From contig CAVQWS010000004.1 in the NCBI GenBank assembly GCA_963717725.1, forward strand, positions 62,001-126,000: 64,000 nucleotides of DNA, written 5' to 3'. Shown here in pieces: positions 24,713-32,792 of this stretch (within the stretch, counting starts at the first letter, position 1; the number at the start of each line of letters is the position of its first letter). The translations under genes were made by a program, and so were the position numbers. This DNA is from AC-32 sp963717725. GTDB taxonomy: Bacteria; Actinomycetota; Thermoleophilia; Gaiellales; Gaiellaceae. The notes below the pieces were generated by a model. That model was not told the DNA's origin, made no database searches, and saw nothing but the letters and a program-made list of their open reading frames with translations.

Positions 24713-27070
24713 ATGCCCACGGCCGCTCGATGCATCAAGATCCGCCCCGTGGCAACCGAAGCCCTCTGGCGCCGGGTGGCGTTCGGCGCGGCCGTCGTCG
24801 TGCTCGCAGGCGTGGCCAGCGCCGGCGCGGGCGGCGGGCGCGACGCCTCGGCCTGCGTGCCGCTGCCTGCCGATCCGGCCTACGACGCCGGCGTCTTGCA
24901 GGCGCTCGCGCAGCGTGAGGACGCCTGGGGGAACGCGCTGCTGGCTTCGCCGGGCGGGCCGACCTACGATGGCGTTCACGGCCTCCTGCACCCGCTGATG
25001 ATGGTTGGCAAGCCCGCCGGGCTGAAGCCCAGGCGCCTGACCGACTCCGGGATCTATTACCTGCCCTTCGGCCGGCCTCGCGGCTGGGGCGGCGCGGGCG
25101 TCGTGCAGCTGCACGTGGCCGACGGGAGCCAGGTCGTCTCGCGGCGTGTCGACGGCTCGAAGCTGACCGTCTTCGTCGGCACGCGCGGCAAGGAGCGGTA
25201 CGGCTCCTGTCCGAGCCGGCTCGAGACACCGCGCCTCGCCCAGGGCTACCTGCCGATCCTCGAGACCGCCTACACCGACGCCGACGGCGTCCGCTACCGG
25301 CAAGAGTCGTTCGCGGCGCGGATCCCGCAGACCCGCGCGCTCGTCAGCTTCATCCGGCTGACGGTCGACCCGAGCGGGACCCGTGCCGGCGCCGCGCGCA
25401 TCCGCTTCACGCCTTCGGTACGCCTGCACCGGGTCCGGCACCAGTTGAGGCACGGGCGGCGCGCGCGCCTGCTCTTCGGCAAGAACCTGCGCTTCGACGG
25501 TGACTCGCTCGTCACGACCGTGCGCCGGCCGCGGCAGATCTACCTCGCCTGGCTCGACCGGGCGAGCCGGACGAGGCCGGTCCAGGTGAACAAGGTGACC
25601 TACGCGCACGCGCGGGCGAGCGTCGAGGATTACTGGGCCAAGCGCCTGGAGACCGGAGCGGAGCTCGTCGTCCCGGAGCAGCGCGTCTACGACGCCGAGC
25701 GCAACCTGCTGATCCAGAACCTGCTGCTGTCCTGGCGCTATAGCCTCGGGAACGCCTACGCGCACTTCTCCTGGGAGCTGCTCGACGTGGGCGAGGTGAT
25801 GGGCGCCTACGGCTACCCCGGGATCGAGCGGGCGATTCTCGACAAGGCGCTGCGGGCGCCGACGCTCTTCCCGAACCGCTCGGCCGGCGAGCGGATGGTC
25901 GGCTCGGCCGACTACCTCCGCCGTTTCGGCGACACCAACTTCGTCGAGCGGGTGACGCCGCGCTTCCGGCGGGACGTCCAGTCGTTCGGGCGCCAGCTCG
26001 ACGCGTCGGCGGCGACGGGCCTGCTGCGGCGCGAGCGCTACGGCGCCGACATCAGCGGCCCGATCTACGGCCTGCACGCCCAGGTGCTCGCGCTCCAGGG
26101 TCTCCGGGCGACCGCGGATCTCTGGGCGCGAACTGGACGGCCGCTGCTTGCGGCGCAGGCGACCGGGGCCGCCGACCGGCTCGAGGCGGGGCTTCGCAGC
26201 GCCGTCGCCGCGTCCGAGGTCCAGCTCCCCGACGGCTCGCTGTTCGTGCCGATCGAGCTCATGGACGGGTTGGAGCGCCCCTACGACGCGCTGACCGCTA
26301 CGAAGCGAGGCGCCTACTGGAACCTCGTCATGCCGTACGTGCTCGCCTCCGGCTTCATCCGGCCGGGAAGCGCCGAGGCGACGGGGGTGCTGCGCTACCT
26401 GCTCAAACACGGCTCGCGCTTCCTCGGCCTCGTCCGCTTCAGCCCGCACACGGGCGTCATCAACCCGGGGTACGAACGGCCCGGCTCCGACGACGTCTAC
26501 GGCACGAACGTCGCCCGCTTCCTCGCCGACAACGACCAGCCGGACCAGCTCGTGCTCAGCCTCTACGGCAAGCTCGGCGCGGGGATGACGGAGAACACGT
26601 TCGTCTCCGGCGAGGGCTCGACGATCGCGCCGTTCTCAGGCCGGTACTACCGCTCGATGCACCGGCCGCCGAACAGCGCGAACAACGCCTTCTTCCTCGA
26701 GACGCTGCGGCTGACGCTCGTCCACGAGACCAGTGGCGCGAGCGGCGTGCCGCAGGGGCTCGAGCTCGCCTACGCGACGCCGCGCGCCTGGCTCGAGGCG
26801 GGCAAGCAGATCGCGGTGCGGCGCCTGCAGACGAGCTTCGGGCAGCTCTCGTACACGCTCGACGCCGGTGCCACCTCGGTGCAGGCGAGCATCGACCTGC
26901 CGAGCGGCTTCAGCGGCCCGCTGCGGCTCCGGCTGCGACTGCCGGCCGGCCAGCGGCTCGGCGCGGTGACCGTCAACGGCAAGCCGACTACGCACTTCGT
27001 CGGCCCGGAGACGATCGACCTCTCCGGGGCGACCGGGCACGTCGACGTCGTCGCACGCCGGCTGCCCTAG
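24713..27070 (+). CDS. Secreted (alpha/alpha)6-barrel glycoside-hydrolase-like protein
   Basis: 785 residues from ATG 24713, or 773 from GTG 24749; the frame is open further upstream and the start is not certain. The hydrophobic segment RVAFGAAVVVLAGVASAGAG is a signal peptide or anchor. An N-terminal beta-sandwich-like part (about 40-300) is followed by a helical part with repeated aromatic/Gly segments (YAHFSWELLDVGEVMGAYGY, KRGAYWNLVMPYVLASGFI, TNVARFLADN), the look of six-hairpin glycosidases. A C-terminal beta domain (VNGKPTTHFVGPETIDL) ends it. Role inferred as extracellular carbohydrate processing; substrate unknown. It overlaps the end of the convergent MerB-like gene by 4 nt. Confidence 0.65.
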   Translation: MPTAARCIKIRPVATEALWRRVAFGAAVVVLAGVASAGAGGGRDASACVPLPADPAYDAGVLQALAQREDAWGNALLASPGGPTYDGVHGLLHPLMMVGKPAGLKPRRLTDSGIYYLPFGRPRGWGGAGVVQLHVADGSQVVSRRVDGSKLTVFVGTRGKERYGSCPSRLETPRLAQGYLPILETAYTDADGVRYRQESFAARIPQTRALVSFIRLTVDPSGTRAGAARIRFTPSVRLHRVRHQLRHGRRARLLFGKNLRFDGDSLVTTVRRPRQIYLAWLDRASRTRPVQVNKVTYAHARASVEDYWAKRLETGAELVVPEQRVYDAERNLLIQNLLLSWRYSLGNAYAHFSWELLDVGEVMGAYGYPGIERAILDKALRAPTLFPNRSAGERMVGSADYLRRFGDTNFVERVTPRFRRDVQSFGRQLDASAATGLLRRERYGADISGPIYGLHAQVLALQGLRATADLWARTGRPLLAAQATGAADRLEAGLRSAVAASEVQLPDGSLFVPIELMDGLERPYDALTATKRGAYWNLVMPYVLASGFIRPGSAEATGVLRYLLKHGSRFLGLVRFSPHTGVINPGYERPGSDDVYGTNVARFLADNDQPDQLVLSLYGKLGAGMTENTFVSGEGSTIAPFSGRYYRSMHRPPNSANNAFFLETLRLTLVHETSGASGVPQGLELAYATPRAWLEAGKQIAVRRLQTSFGQLSYTLDAGATSVQASIDLPSGFSGPLRLRLRLPAGQRLGAVTVNGKPTTHFVGPETIDLSGATGHVDVVARRLP

Positions 27071-27708
27071 CCGAGGCGCCAGAACTCGCCGGTCAGGCCG
27101 AGCCCGTCCAGGAGCGCCTGGTTCTGCTCGAGCGTGTGCGGCCGCCAGTCTGGAGCGAGCCGGTCGCTCCACCACGCATCGGCGAGCTCGCAGATCCCCT
27201 CGGCGCTGAGGGTCGCGCCGGCTTCGTAGCCGTTCGCCTCGAGCCAGCGCGCCACGTGCTCTTCCGACCGGAAGAGATTCATCGTGCTTCAGGTGAAGAC
27301 GATGTCGTCCCACCAGCGCCGCGCCGGCAGGAGGATGTGGGCGATCAGGTCGCTCGGCCGCGGGCGCCGCTCGACGACGTCCACCTCGAGCGCCTCGCCG
27401 CAGTCCGAGCACGTCGTGGAGATGTGGCCGTCCACCCCGAGCGCCGCGGGGATCCCGAAGGCATCCCAGACGCAGTTGCCGTACCACGAGCGGCCGCCGG
27501 CCTCGACGCGGTAGGCCGTCGGCACGGCCGAGAACGGGTTGAGCATCCGAATCTCCGCGCTGCCGGGCTCGAGCACCAGGGCGTGCGCGTCGTGCAGGCG
27601 CTGCAGGGCGGGCTCGTCGGCGCCGACCTCTTCCAACGAGGGCGCGCGGCCGTGCTCGACGAACCACGCGAAGATGCCGTTCCGCAGCTCGACGTCGCGG
27701 TCGTCCAT
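27067..27708 (-). CDS. merB: MerB-like organomercurial lyase homologue with in-frame TGA, probable selenoprotein
   Basis: Read through one in-frame TGA (27289-27291, codon 140), this gives 213 residues. The part before it holds the MerB core: WYGNCVWDAFGIPAALG with C79 and D82 matching E. coli R831b MerB C96 and D99 (there WCALDTLIFPALIG), and C100 at the same spacing as MerB C117. The TGA sits in IVFT-U-STMNLFRSEEH. Aligned without gaps to MerB from catalytic Cys159 (recalled as CCHVHFFAS), Phe at +6 and Trp at +15 match, so U140 replaces Cys159. The downstream part continues in frame with similar composition to 27067. A bacterial SECIS-like hairpin follows the TGA. Its ATG overlaps the purH stop (TGATG). 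Such enzymes cleave C-Hg bonds; actual substrate unknown. Alternatives: a nonsense mutation or a base error. Confidence 0.75.
27259..27276 (-). promoter_or_regulatory. Candidate bacterial SECIS element in the merB-like gene
   Basis: On the coding (minus) strand, 12 nt after the in-frame TGA, CTCTTCC-GGTC-GGAAGAG forms a perfect 7-bp stem with a GGUC loop. Counting U of UGA as 1, GGUC occupies 23-26. As I recall, E. coli fdhF has its GGUC loop bases at 22-25, where SelB binds. Early loop Gs and an 11-12 nt spacer from the UGA are the features bacterial SECIS searches require. The stem also encodes LFRSEE, so part of it could be constrained by protein sequence. Confidence 0.7.
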
Positions 27709-29246
27709 CAGTGCCGGAAGTGGCGCCGGTGCGTGAAGATCATCGTCGCGCCCGCCCGCTCGACCGCTTCGATCACCTCGCCGTCGCGCTTCGAGCCGCC
27801 CGGCTGGATCACACCCGTGACGCCTGCGGCCAGCGCGAGCTGCGGCCCGTCGGCGAACGGGAAGTACGCGTCCGAGGCCATCACCGCGCCGGCCGTCGGG
27901 TGCCCGTGTTCGCGCGCCTTGTCGAGCGCGATCCGCACCGAGTCGACGCGGCTCATCTGGCCGGCGCCGATCCCGATCGTCTGCAGGTCGTGCGCGAGCA
28001 CGATCGCGTTCGAGCTGACGTGCTTGCAGACCCGCCACGCGAACAGCAGGTCGCCCCAGGCCATCTCGCTCGGCGAGCCGCAGACGACCTCCATGCCCTC
28101 GCGGTCCTCGATGTCGGAGTCGCGCTCCTGCACGAGCACGCCGCCGAGCACGCGCTTGAGGTCGCGCTCGCCCGGGTTGTCCCTGCGGCGCTCCTTGTCC
28201 TCGAGGATCCGGGTCGCCGGCTTCTGCGTCAGCAGCTCGAGCGCCGCCTCGTCGAAGCCCGGCGCGAACAGCACCTCCACGAACTGCTCGGCGAGCTTCT
28301 CGCCCAGCGCCTCGCTGACCGGCCGGTTGAGCACGATCACGCCGCCGTAGGCGGAGACCGGGTCGGCGGCGAGCGCGCGCTCGTAGGCCTGCTCGATCGA
28401 GCCCGCGACCGCGACCCCGCACGGGTTCGCGTGCTTGACGATCACGCACGCCGGCAGCTCGAACTCGCGGACGACCAGCCGCGCCGCCGAGAGGTCGTTC
28501 AGGTTGTTGAACGAGAGCTCGCGACCGTGCAGCTGCTCGACGCGCGAGAGCAGGTGGCGCCGGGCGCCACGCTCCGAGTAGTAGGCCGCCCGTTGGTGCG
28601 GGTTCTCGCCGTACGCGAGCTCGAGCTCCTTCGTGAAGCCCGGCAGCAGGGCGGCCGGGAAGGCCTCCGGGTCGGAGAACCAGTTCGCGATCGCGGCCTC
28701 GTAGGTGGCGGTCATCGCGAAGGTCTCGCCGGCGAGGCGGCGCCGCGTCTCGAGCAGCAGGTCGCCGCGCTCGCGCACTTCTTCGAGCACCTCGTCGTAG
28801 CGCTCGGGGCTGCAGACGGGAGCGACGTGGGCGAAGTTCTTGGCCGCCGCGCGCAGCATCGCCGGGCCGCCGATGTCGATCATCTCGACCGCGTCCCGCT
28901 CGCCCACCGCGCGCCGCGAGGTGACCTCTTCGAAGGGGTAGAGGTTGACGCAGACGAGGTCGAACGGCTCGATCCCGTGCTCGTCCAGCGCGGCATTGTC
29001 GTCGGCGTGGTTGCGTCGCGCGAGGATCGCCGCGTGGATGCGCGGGTGGAGCGTCTTGACCCGCCCGCCGAGCAGCTCGGGCACCTCGGTCAGATCTTCG
29101 ACCGGCGTCACCGGGATCCCGGCCTTCTCCAGGAACGAGGACGTACCGCCGCTGGCGACGAGCTCGACGTCGAGCTCCGCGAGCCCGCGCGCGAACGGCT
29201 CCAGGCCCTGCTTGTCGTAGACGGAGATCAGCGCGCGCCTGATCAC
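27708..29246 (-). CDS. purH: Bifunctional AICAR transformylase/IMP cyclohydrolase
   Basis: 512 residues, the full family length. The N-terminal IMP cyclohydrolase domain (about 1-190) has ISVYDKQGLEPFARGL and LLGGRVKTLHPRIHAAILAR. The transformylase domain has YGENPHQRAAYY and VIVKHANPCGVAVA with the catalytic Lys-His pair. It performs the last two steps to IMP. The start overlaps the purN end (4 nt), and its stop overlaps the merB-like ATG (TGATG), so purM-purN-purH-merB-like form one transcription unit. Confidence 0.95.
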   Translation of the reverse strand: MIRRALISVYDKQGLEPFARGLAELDVELVASGGTSSFLEKAGIPVTPVEDLTEVPELLGGRVKTLHPRIHAAILARRNHADDNAALDEHGIEPFDLVCVNLYPFEEVTSRRAVGERDAVEMIDIGGPAMLRAAAKNFAHVAPVCSPERYDEVLEEVRERGDLLLETRRRLAGETFAMTATYEAAIANWFSDPEAFPAALLPGFTKELELAYGENPHQRAAYYSERGARRHLLSRVEQLHGRELSFNNLNDLSAARLVVREFELPACVIVKHANPCGVAVAGSIEQAYERALAADPVSAYGGVIVLNRPVSEALGEKLAEQFVEVLFAPGFDEAALELLTQKPATRILEDKERRRDNPGERDLKRVLGGVLVQERDSDIEDREGMEVVCGSPSEMAWGDLLFAWRVCKHVSSNAIVLAHDLQTIGIGAGQMSRVDSVRIALDKAREHGHPTAGAVMASDAYFPFADGPQLALAAGVTGVIQPGGSKRDGEVIEAVERAGATMIFTHRRHFRH

Positions 29247-29782
29247 GAGATCAATCCCCGCACGACCTGGGGCAGGAGGCGGTGCTCGACGGCCTGGACG
29301 CGGGCCTTCAGCGTCTCGGCGTCGTCGTCCGGGAGAACCGGCACACGCTCGGCGGCGATCACGGGGCCCGTGTCGACGCCGCCGTCGACGTAGTGCACCG
29401 TCGCCGCGGTCTCGGGCACCCCGGCCGCGAGCACGTCGTGGATCGGGTGCGGCCCAGGAAACTCGGGCAGCGGCGCCGAGTGCGTGTTGACGATCCGGCC
29501 CGGGAAGCGCTCGAGGAAGCAGCGCCGCAGCAGGTGCATGTACCCGGCGCAGACGACGAGGTCGACGCCGTGCTCCGTCAGCCAGTCGGCCATCGCCGTG
29601 TCGCGCGCCTCGCGGTCGTCGAACTCGTCGACCTCGAAGGCAGCGGTCGCGATCCCGGCCGCATGCGCCCGCTCGAGCGCCTGCGCGCCCGCCTGGTTGC
29701 TGGCGACCGCGGCGATCGGCAGGCCCTCGTCGATCAGCGCCTGCAGATTCGTGCCCTCGCCGCTGACGAGAACCCCAATCAC
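29243..29782 (-). CDS. purN: Phosphoribosylglycinamide formyltransferase (GAR transformylase)
   Basis: 179 residues. The start VIGVLVSGEGTNLQALID is the formyltransferase Rossmann segment; the catalytic Asn and His lie in RIVNTHSAPLPEFPG and the Asp in VHYVDGGVDTGPVI. The family consensus HPSLLP is replaced by HSAPLP, but the catalytic triad is present. It transfers formyl from 10-formyl-THF to GAR. The frame is open upstream; the GTG at 29782 is chosen because it overlaps the purM stop (GTGA) and matches the family N-terminus. Confidence 0.92.
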   Translation of the reverse strand: MIGVLVSGEGTNLQALIDEGLPIAAVASNQAGAQALERAHAAGIATAAFEVDEFDDREARDTAMADWLTEHGVDLVVCAGYMHLLRRCFLERFPGRIVNTHSAPLPEFPGPHPIHDVLAAGVPETAATVHYVDGGVDTGPVIAAERVPVLPDDDAETLKARVQAVEHRLLPQVVRGLIS

Positions 29783-30690
29783 ACGAGCCGCCCGATCACG
29801 GTGCCCGCACCGGCGTCGGCGGCCGGCACGACCGCGCACATTCCGATCCCGAGGTTGAAGACCCGCCGCTGCTCCTCCTCGGCGACGCCCTGCTCGGCGA
29901 GCCAGGCATAGACCGGCGGGCGCTCCCACGAGTCCCAGTCGAGCTCCACGCCGATGCCCTCCGGCAGCACGCGCGGGAGGTTGCCCAGGATCCCACCCCC
30001 GGTGACGTGCGCGAGCGCCTTGACGTCGGCCCGCTCCCGCAGCGCTCGGACGTCGTCGAGGTAGAGCCGGTGTGGCGCGAGCAGTAGGTCGGCGTCGAAG
30101 TCGTCCTCGGCGACGAGCGCGCGCACGAGCGAGAAGCCGTTGGTGTGGAGGCCGGAGGAGGGGAGGCCGAGCACGACGTCGCCGGGCTCGCAGCGCTTCC
30201 CGTCGATCAGGCGCTCCCGGTCGACGATCCCGACGCACGTGCCGGCGAAGTCGAGCTCGTGCTCGCGGTAGACGCCCGGAAGCTCCGCCGTCTCGCCGCC
30301 GATCAGCGCGCAGCCGGCCTCGCGGCACACGTCCGCTGCGCCCTCGACCAGCTCGGCCACCTGCTCGAGCTCGAGCTCGTGGGCGGCGACGTAGTCGAGC
30401 AGGAAGAGCGGCTCTGCGCCCGTGGTGAGCACGTCGTCGATGCAGTGGGCGGCCAGGTCGCGGCCCGCGTCGCGCAGGCGGCCCGCCCGCCGCGAGAGCA
30501 CGAGCTTGGAGCCGACGCCGTCAGTGGTAGCGGCGAGGAAGCGCCGCTCGTCCAGCGGGTAGAGCCCCGCGAAGGCACCGAACCCCTCGGCCCCGGTCGA
30601 CTCGACCGCCGCGCGCAGCCGGTCGACCACTGCCTCCGCTGCCGCAAGGGAGACCCCGGCCGCCTCGTAGGTCCTGCCCCCGGAGCTCAC
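29779..30690 (-). CDS. purM: Phosphoribosylformylglycinamidine cyclo-ligase (AIR synthetase)
   Basis: 303 residues, slightly shorter than the usual 330-350. TTDGVGSKLVLSR binds ATP/Mg, CIDDVLTTGAEPLFLLDYVA and ALIGGETAELPGVY are the PurM signature, and HVTGGGILGNLPRVLPEG belongs to the C-terminal AIRS domain. It closes the imidazole ring. GTG start with TAGACT 6 nt upstream; the same hexamer precedes purB and purL. First gene of the purM-purN-purH unit. Confidence 0.93.
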   Translation of the reverse strand: MSSGGRTYEAAGVSLAAAEAVVDRLRAAVESTGAEGFGAFAGLYPLDERRFLAATTDGVGSKLVLSRRAGRLRDAGRDLAAHCIDDVLTTGAEPLFLLDYVAAHELELEQVAELVEGAADVCREAGCALIGGETAELPGVYREHELDFAGTCVGIVDRERLIDGKRCEPGDVVLGLPSSGLHTNGFSLVRALVAEDDFDADLLLAPHRLYLDDVRALRERADVKALAHVTGGGILGNLPRVLPEGIGVELDWDSWERPPVYAWLAEQGVAEEEQRRVFNLGIGMCAVVPAADAGAGTVIGRLV

Positions 30691-30696
30691 GGAGCG

Positions 30697-30702
30697 AGTC
30701 TA
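30697..30702 (-). promoter_or_regulatory. -10 box TAGACT before purM
   Basis: TAGACT on the minus strand, 6 nt before the GTG of purM: a leaderless promoter shared in sequence with purB and purL. Confidence 0.5.
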
Positions 30703-30721
30703 AAGGGGCGGCTTGTCGACG

Positions 30722-31427
30722 CTAGCGTCTCGGGCGGCCCTTGCTGACGACCAGGCGGACCTTCGCGAGCTCCGGTAGTCCCGAGCCCGGCCCTGGTCGC
30801 TCCGAGATCACGCGGCCGCGCTTGACCTTCTTCGAGAAGCCACGAGTGACTCCGCCCACCGAGCAGCCGGCCGCCACCAGCATGGGCTTGGCCCGCTCGA
30901 GCAGCCGGCCGCGGACGTCGGGCACGCGGCACCCGGGCGTGACCAGGTAGCGGGCGAGCCCGAAGGTCGGGCTGGCGCCGCCCGTCAGCTGCTGGAGCGT
31001 CCCGCCGACCACGATCTTGCCGTCGGCCTGGAGGACGACGCCTGCGGCCGTCCCGCTGACGACCTTCGGGAGCGCGGCGAGCCTCGACACGACCACGCCC
31101 TGCCGGCCGAAGCTCGGATCGAGCGACCCGGCGGCGTCGTACCGCGCGACGGCGTAGGTGTAGACAGCGCCGTCCCGCGTCCGGCCCGCGGCGACGATTC
31201 TGCCGTCGGGCTGGATGGCGACCCCCGTCGCGTAGGTGTAGCCGTTGAGCTGGGTCAGGACTCGTCCGCCGGTGCCGAAGCCCTGGTCGAGCGTTCCGCC
31301 GGCGTGTAGCGGCGAGCAGCAGGCCGCGGCCGCCGTCGTTGCCGGCGACGACGATCTTCCCGGCCTGCGCCGAGCCCGCGCCGAGCAGGAGCAAGGCCGA
31401 AAGGAGTGCCGCTGCCGCGAGTCGCAT
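30722..31427 (-). pseudogene. Secreted delta-60-repeat protein with C-terminal PASTA-like domain, frameshifted
   Basis: Starts at ATG 31427 with the signal peptide MRLAAAALLSALLLLGAGSA and KIVVAGNDGGRGLLLA. Near 31290-31320 the frame must change, and delta-60 repeats follow: GTLDQGFGTGGRVLTQL, GVAIQPDGRIVAAGR, YAVARYDAAGSLDPSFG and LQADGKIVVGGT. The final 65 residues (CRVPDVRGRLLERAKPMLVA ... VRLVVSKG) resemble a PASTA domain. Delta-60 repeats form beta-propellers, normally with seven or more units; about three remain, so this copy is short as well as frameshifted. Probably a decaying surface protein or an assembly-damaged one. TATGAC lies 6 nt before the ATG. Confidence 0.65.
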
Positions 31428-31454
31428 CCCCTGGTCATACGAGCCGAGCGGCGA

Positions 31455-32090
31455 TTAGTCGAAGATCTCGGCGTGCAGCTCCGGCCGCCCGCGTGGGCCT
31501 TCGGGCAGAAAGCGCACGGTCGTCCTGCCGACCACGACCTCGCCGTCAGACCGCTCGAGCTCGAGCAGCCGGCACAGCGCCTCGGCCTTCGCGGCCGGGT
31601 CGTCGGCTCGCAGGTGCAGCTCCTCCAGGCACAGCTCGTGGGCGTTCTCGAGCAGCTCGTCGATCCAGTCGCGCTGCGGGTGCACCTCGAGCCGGTAGCC
31701 CGCATCGGTGGCGACGAACGTTCGCCGGCCCGGGTACTCCTGCACGCGCAGGCGGCGCTTGGTCGCGCGCTCGAGCACCTCGTGGAACTCGTCGTCGTCG
31801 AGCGCCACGCCGAGGTGGTCGACGCGCGGCAGCGGCCACTGACCCGGCTGGACGACGACGTTTACCGCACCGCGCTCGAGCTCGGAGAGCCGGTGCTTGA
31901 AGCCCTTCTGCTCGAGCTCCTCCCACGACACGCCGGCCTCGAAGTGCACCTGGTCCTCGCCGATCCGCCCGTAGCGCGCGATCAGCCGGAAACCGAGCTT
32001 GCCCAGGTAGCGCGCCTCCACGTCACGGACGTCGCTCGTCACCAGGTGGTAGTGGAACAACTCCAAGCGCCGCGGATTGTGCAGGAACAA
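31455..32090 (-). CDS. Glyoxalase/VOC-like protein
   Basis: 211 residues. It starts with LELFHYHLVTSDVRDVEARYLGKLGFRLIA, a VOC beta-alpha-beta-beta-beta unit, and has a second unit from VDHLGVALDDDEFHEVLERA. YRLEVHPQRDWIDEL ends that unit. VOC proteins use paired modules to bind a metal and act as dioxygenases, isomerases or glyoxalases; the reaction here is unknown. The start is uncertain as a near in-frame TTG also exists. Divergent from another VOC gene at 32122. Confidence 0.65.
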   Translation of the reverse strand: MFLHNPRRLELFHYHLVTSDVRDVEARYLGKLGFRLIARYGRIGEDQVHFEAGVSWEELEQKGFKHRLSELERGAVNVVVQPGQWPLPRVDHLGVALDDDEFHEVLERATKRRLRVQEYPGRRTFVATDAGYRLEVHPQRDWIDELLENAHELCLEELHLRADDPAAKAEALCRLLELERSDGEVVVGRTTVRFLPEGPRGRPELHAEIFD

Positions 32091-32121
32091 GCGCGTTTGC
32101 GCGGAACGTGACGGTTGCCAC

Positions 32122-32535
32122 GTGAACGGTTCCGCCTTGCACCACGTCGACCTCGTCGTCTCGTCGATCGAGCGCAGCCTGCCCTTCTACCGCGACCTGC
32201 TCGCGCCGCTCGGCTTCCACCGGATCGGCGAGGTCGAGGGCGAGCGCGGCGAGACGATCTGGTACCTCTCCGGCGCGGGGTGCTCGCTCGGCCTCCGCGA
32301 GGCGCAGAGCGAGGGCACGTTCGACCGCTATCAGGTCGGTCTGCACCACCTCGCGCTCGAGGCGGGCTCGCGGGGAGTCGTCAACGAGCGGGCCGATTGG
32401 CTGCGAGGCCAGGGCGCCGAGATCGAGAGCGGCCCCGAAGAGTACTCGTACATACCGGGGTACTACGCCGTGTTCTTCTACGATCCCGACGGCATCAAGC
32501 TGGAAATCGTGCACGTCCCCGGCCTAGCGGCCTGA
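32122..32535 (+). CDS. VOC-family (glyoxalase-like) protein
   Basis: 137 residues. LHHVDLVVSSIERSLPFYRD is the first beta-alpha unit with a metal His, VGLHHLALEA supplies a second His, and FFYDPDGIKLEIVHV carries the metal-binding Glu. Single-domain size, probably dimeric. Substrate unknown. GTG 32122 starts the conserved part. Followed after 17 nt by a small membrane protein with its own strong ribosome-binding site. Confidence 0.8.
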   Translation: MNGSALHHVDLVVSSIERSLPFYRDLLAPLGFHRIGEVEGERGETIWYLSGAGCSLGLREAQSEGTFDRYQVGLHHLALEAGSRGVVNERADWLRGQGAEIESGPEEYSYIPGYYAVFFYDPDGIKLEIVHVPGLAA

Positions 32536-32552
32536 AGAAAGGAGAGCTGGCA

Positions 32553-32792
32553 ATGTCGACTCCCCCGGAGCGCCCGATGGGAATCCCGAACATGCCCGCG
32601 GGCGCGCGGCTGCCCATCCCGGGCAACGCGGAGTTCGCGCTCTACGCCGTGATCGAGTTCGCGCTGATCCTGATCTGGATCATCGCGGACAGCGTCAATA
32701 CCGACCGGTGGTGTGTCTTCACCGTCGTCCTCACGGCCTTCTACATCCTCAGCCGCGGAATCGCGAAGGCAAGCCGCGTCCTCGAGCAGTAG
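32553..32792 (+). CDS. Small membrane protein of unknown function
   Basis: 79 residues. A Pro-rich N-terminus (MSTPPERPMGIPNMPAGARL) is followed by two hydrophobic segments (about 27-45 and 51-67). GAAAGGAGAG precedes the ATG at an ideal distance, one of the clearest Shine-Dalgarno sites in the window. Cotranscribed with the VOC gene. The stop abuts purF convergently with no gap. No family recognised. Confidence 0.7.
   Translation: MSTPPERPMGIPNMPAGARLPIPGNAEFALYAVIEFALILIWIIADSVNTDRWCVFTVVLTAFYILSRGIAKASRVLEQ

Noticed and set aside
21188..26449. Very long minus-strand open frame of about 1750 codons
   Set aside because: It is chance openness in GC-rich DNA. It crosses Grx4, part of BolA, cystathionine beta-synthase and MFS genes out of frame and runs antisense to the glycosidase; only the Grx4 end and the start of BolA are real.
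27067..27282. Separate 71-residue gene starting at ATG 27282
   Set aside because: It is in the same frame as the MerB-like gene, begins only three codons past the TGA, has no ribosome-binding site, and corresponds to the C-terminal part of MerB.
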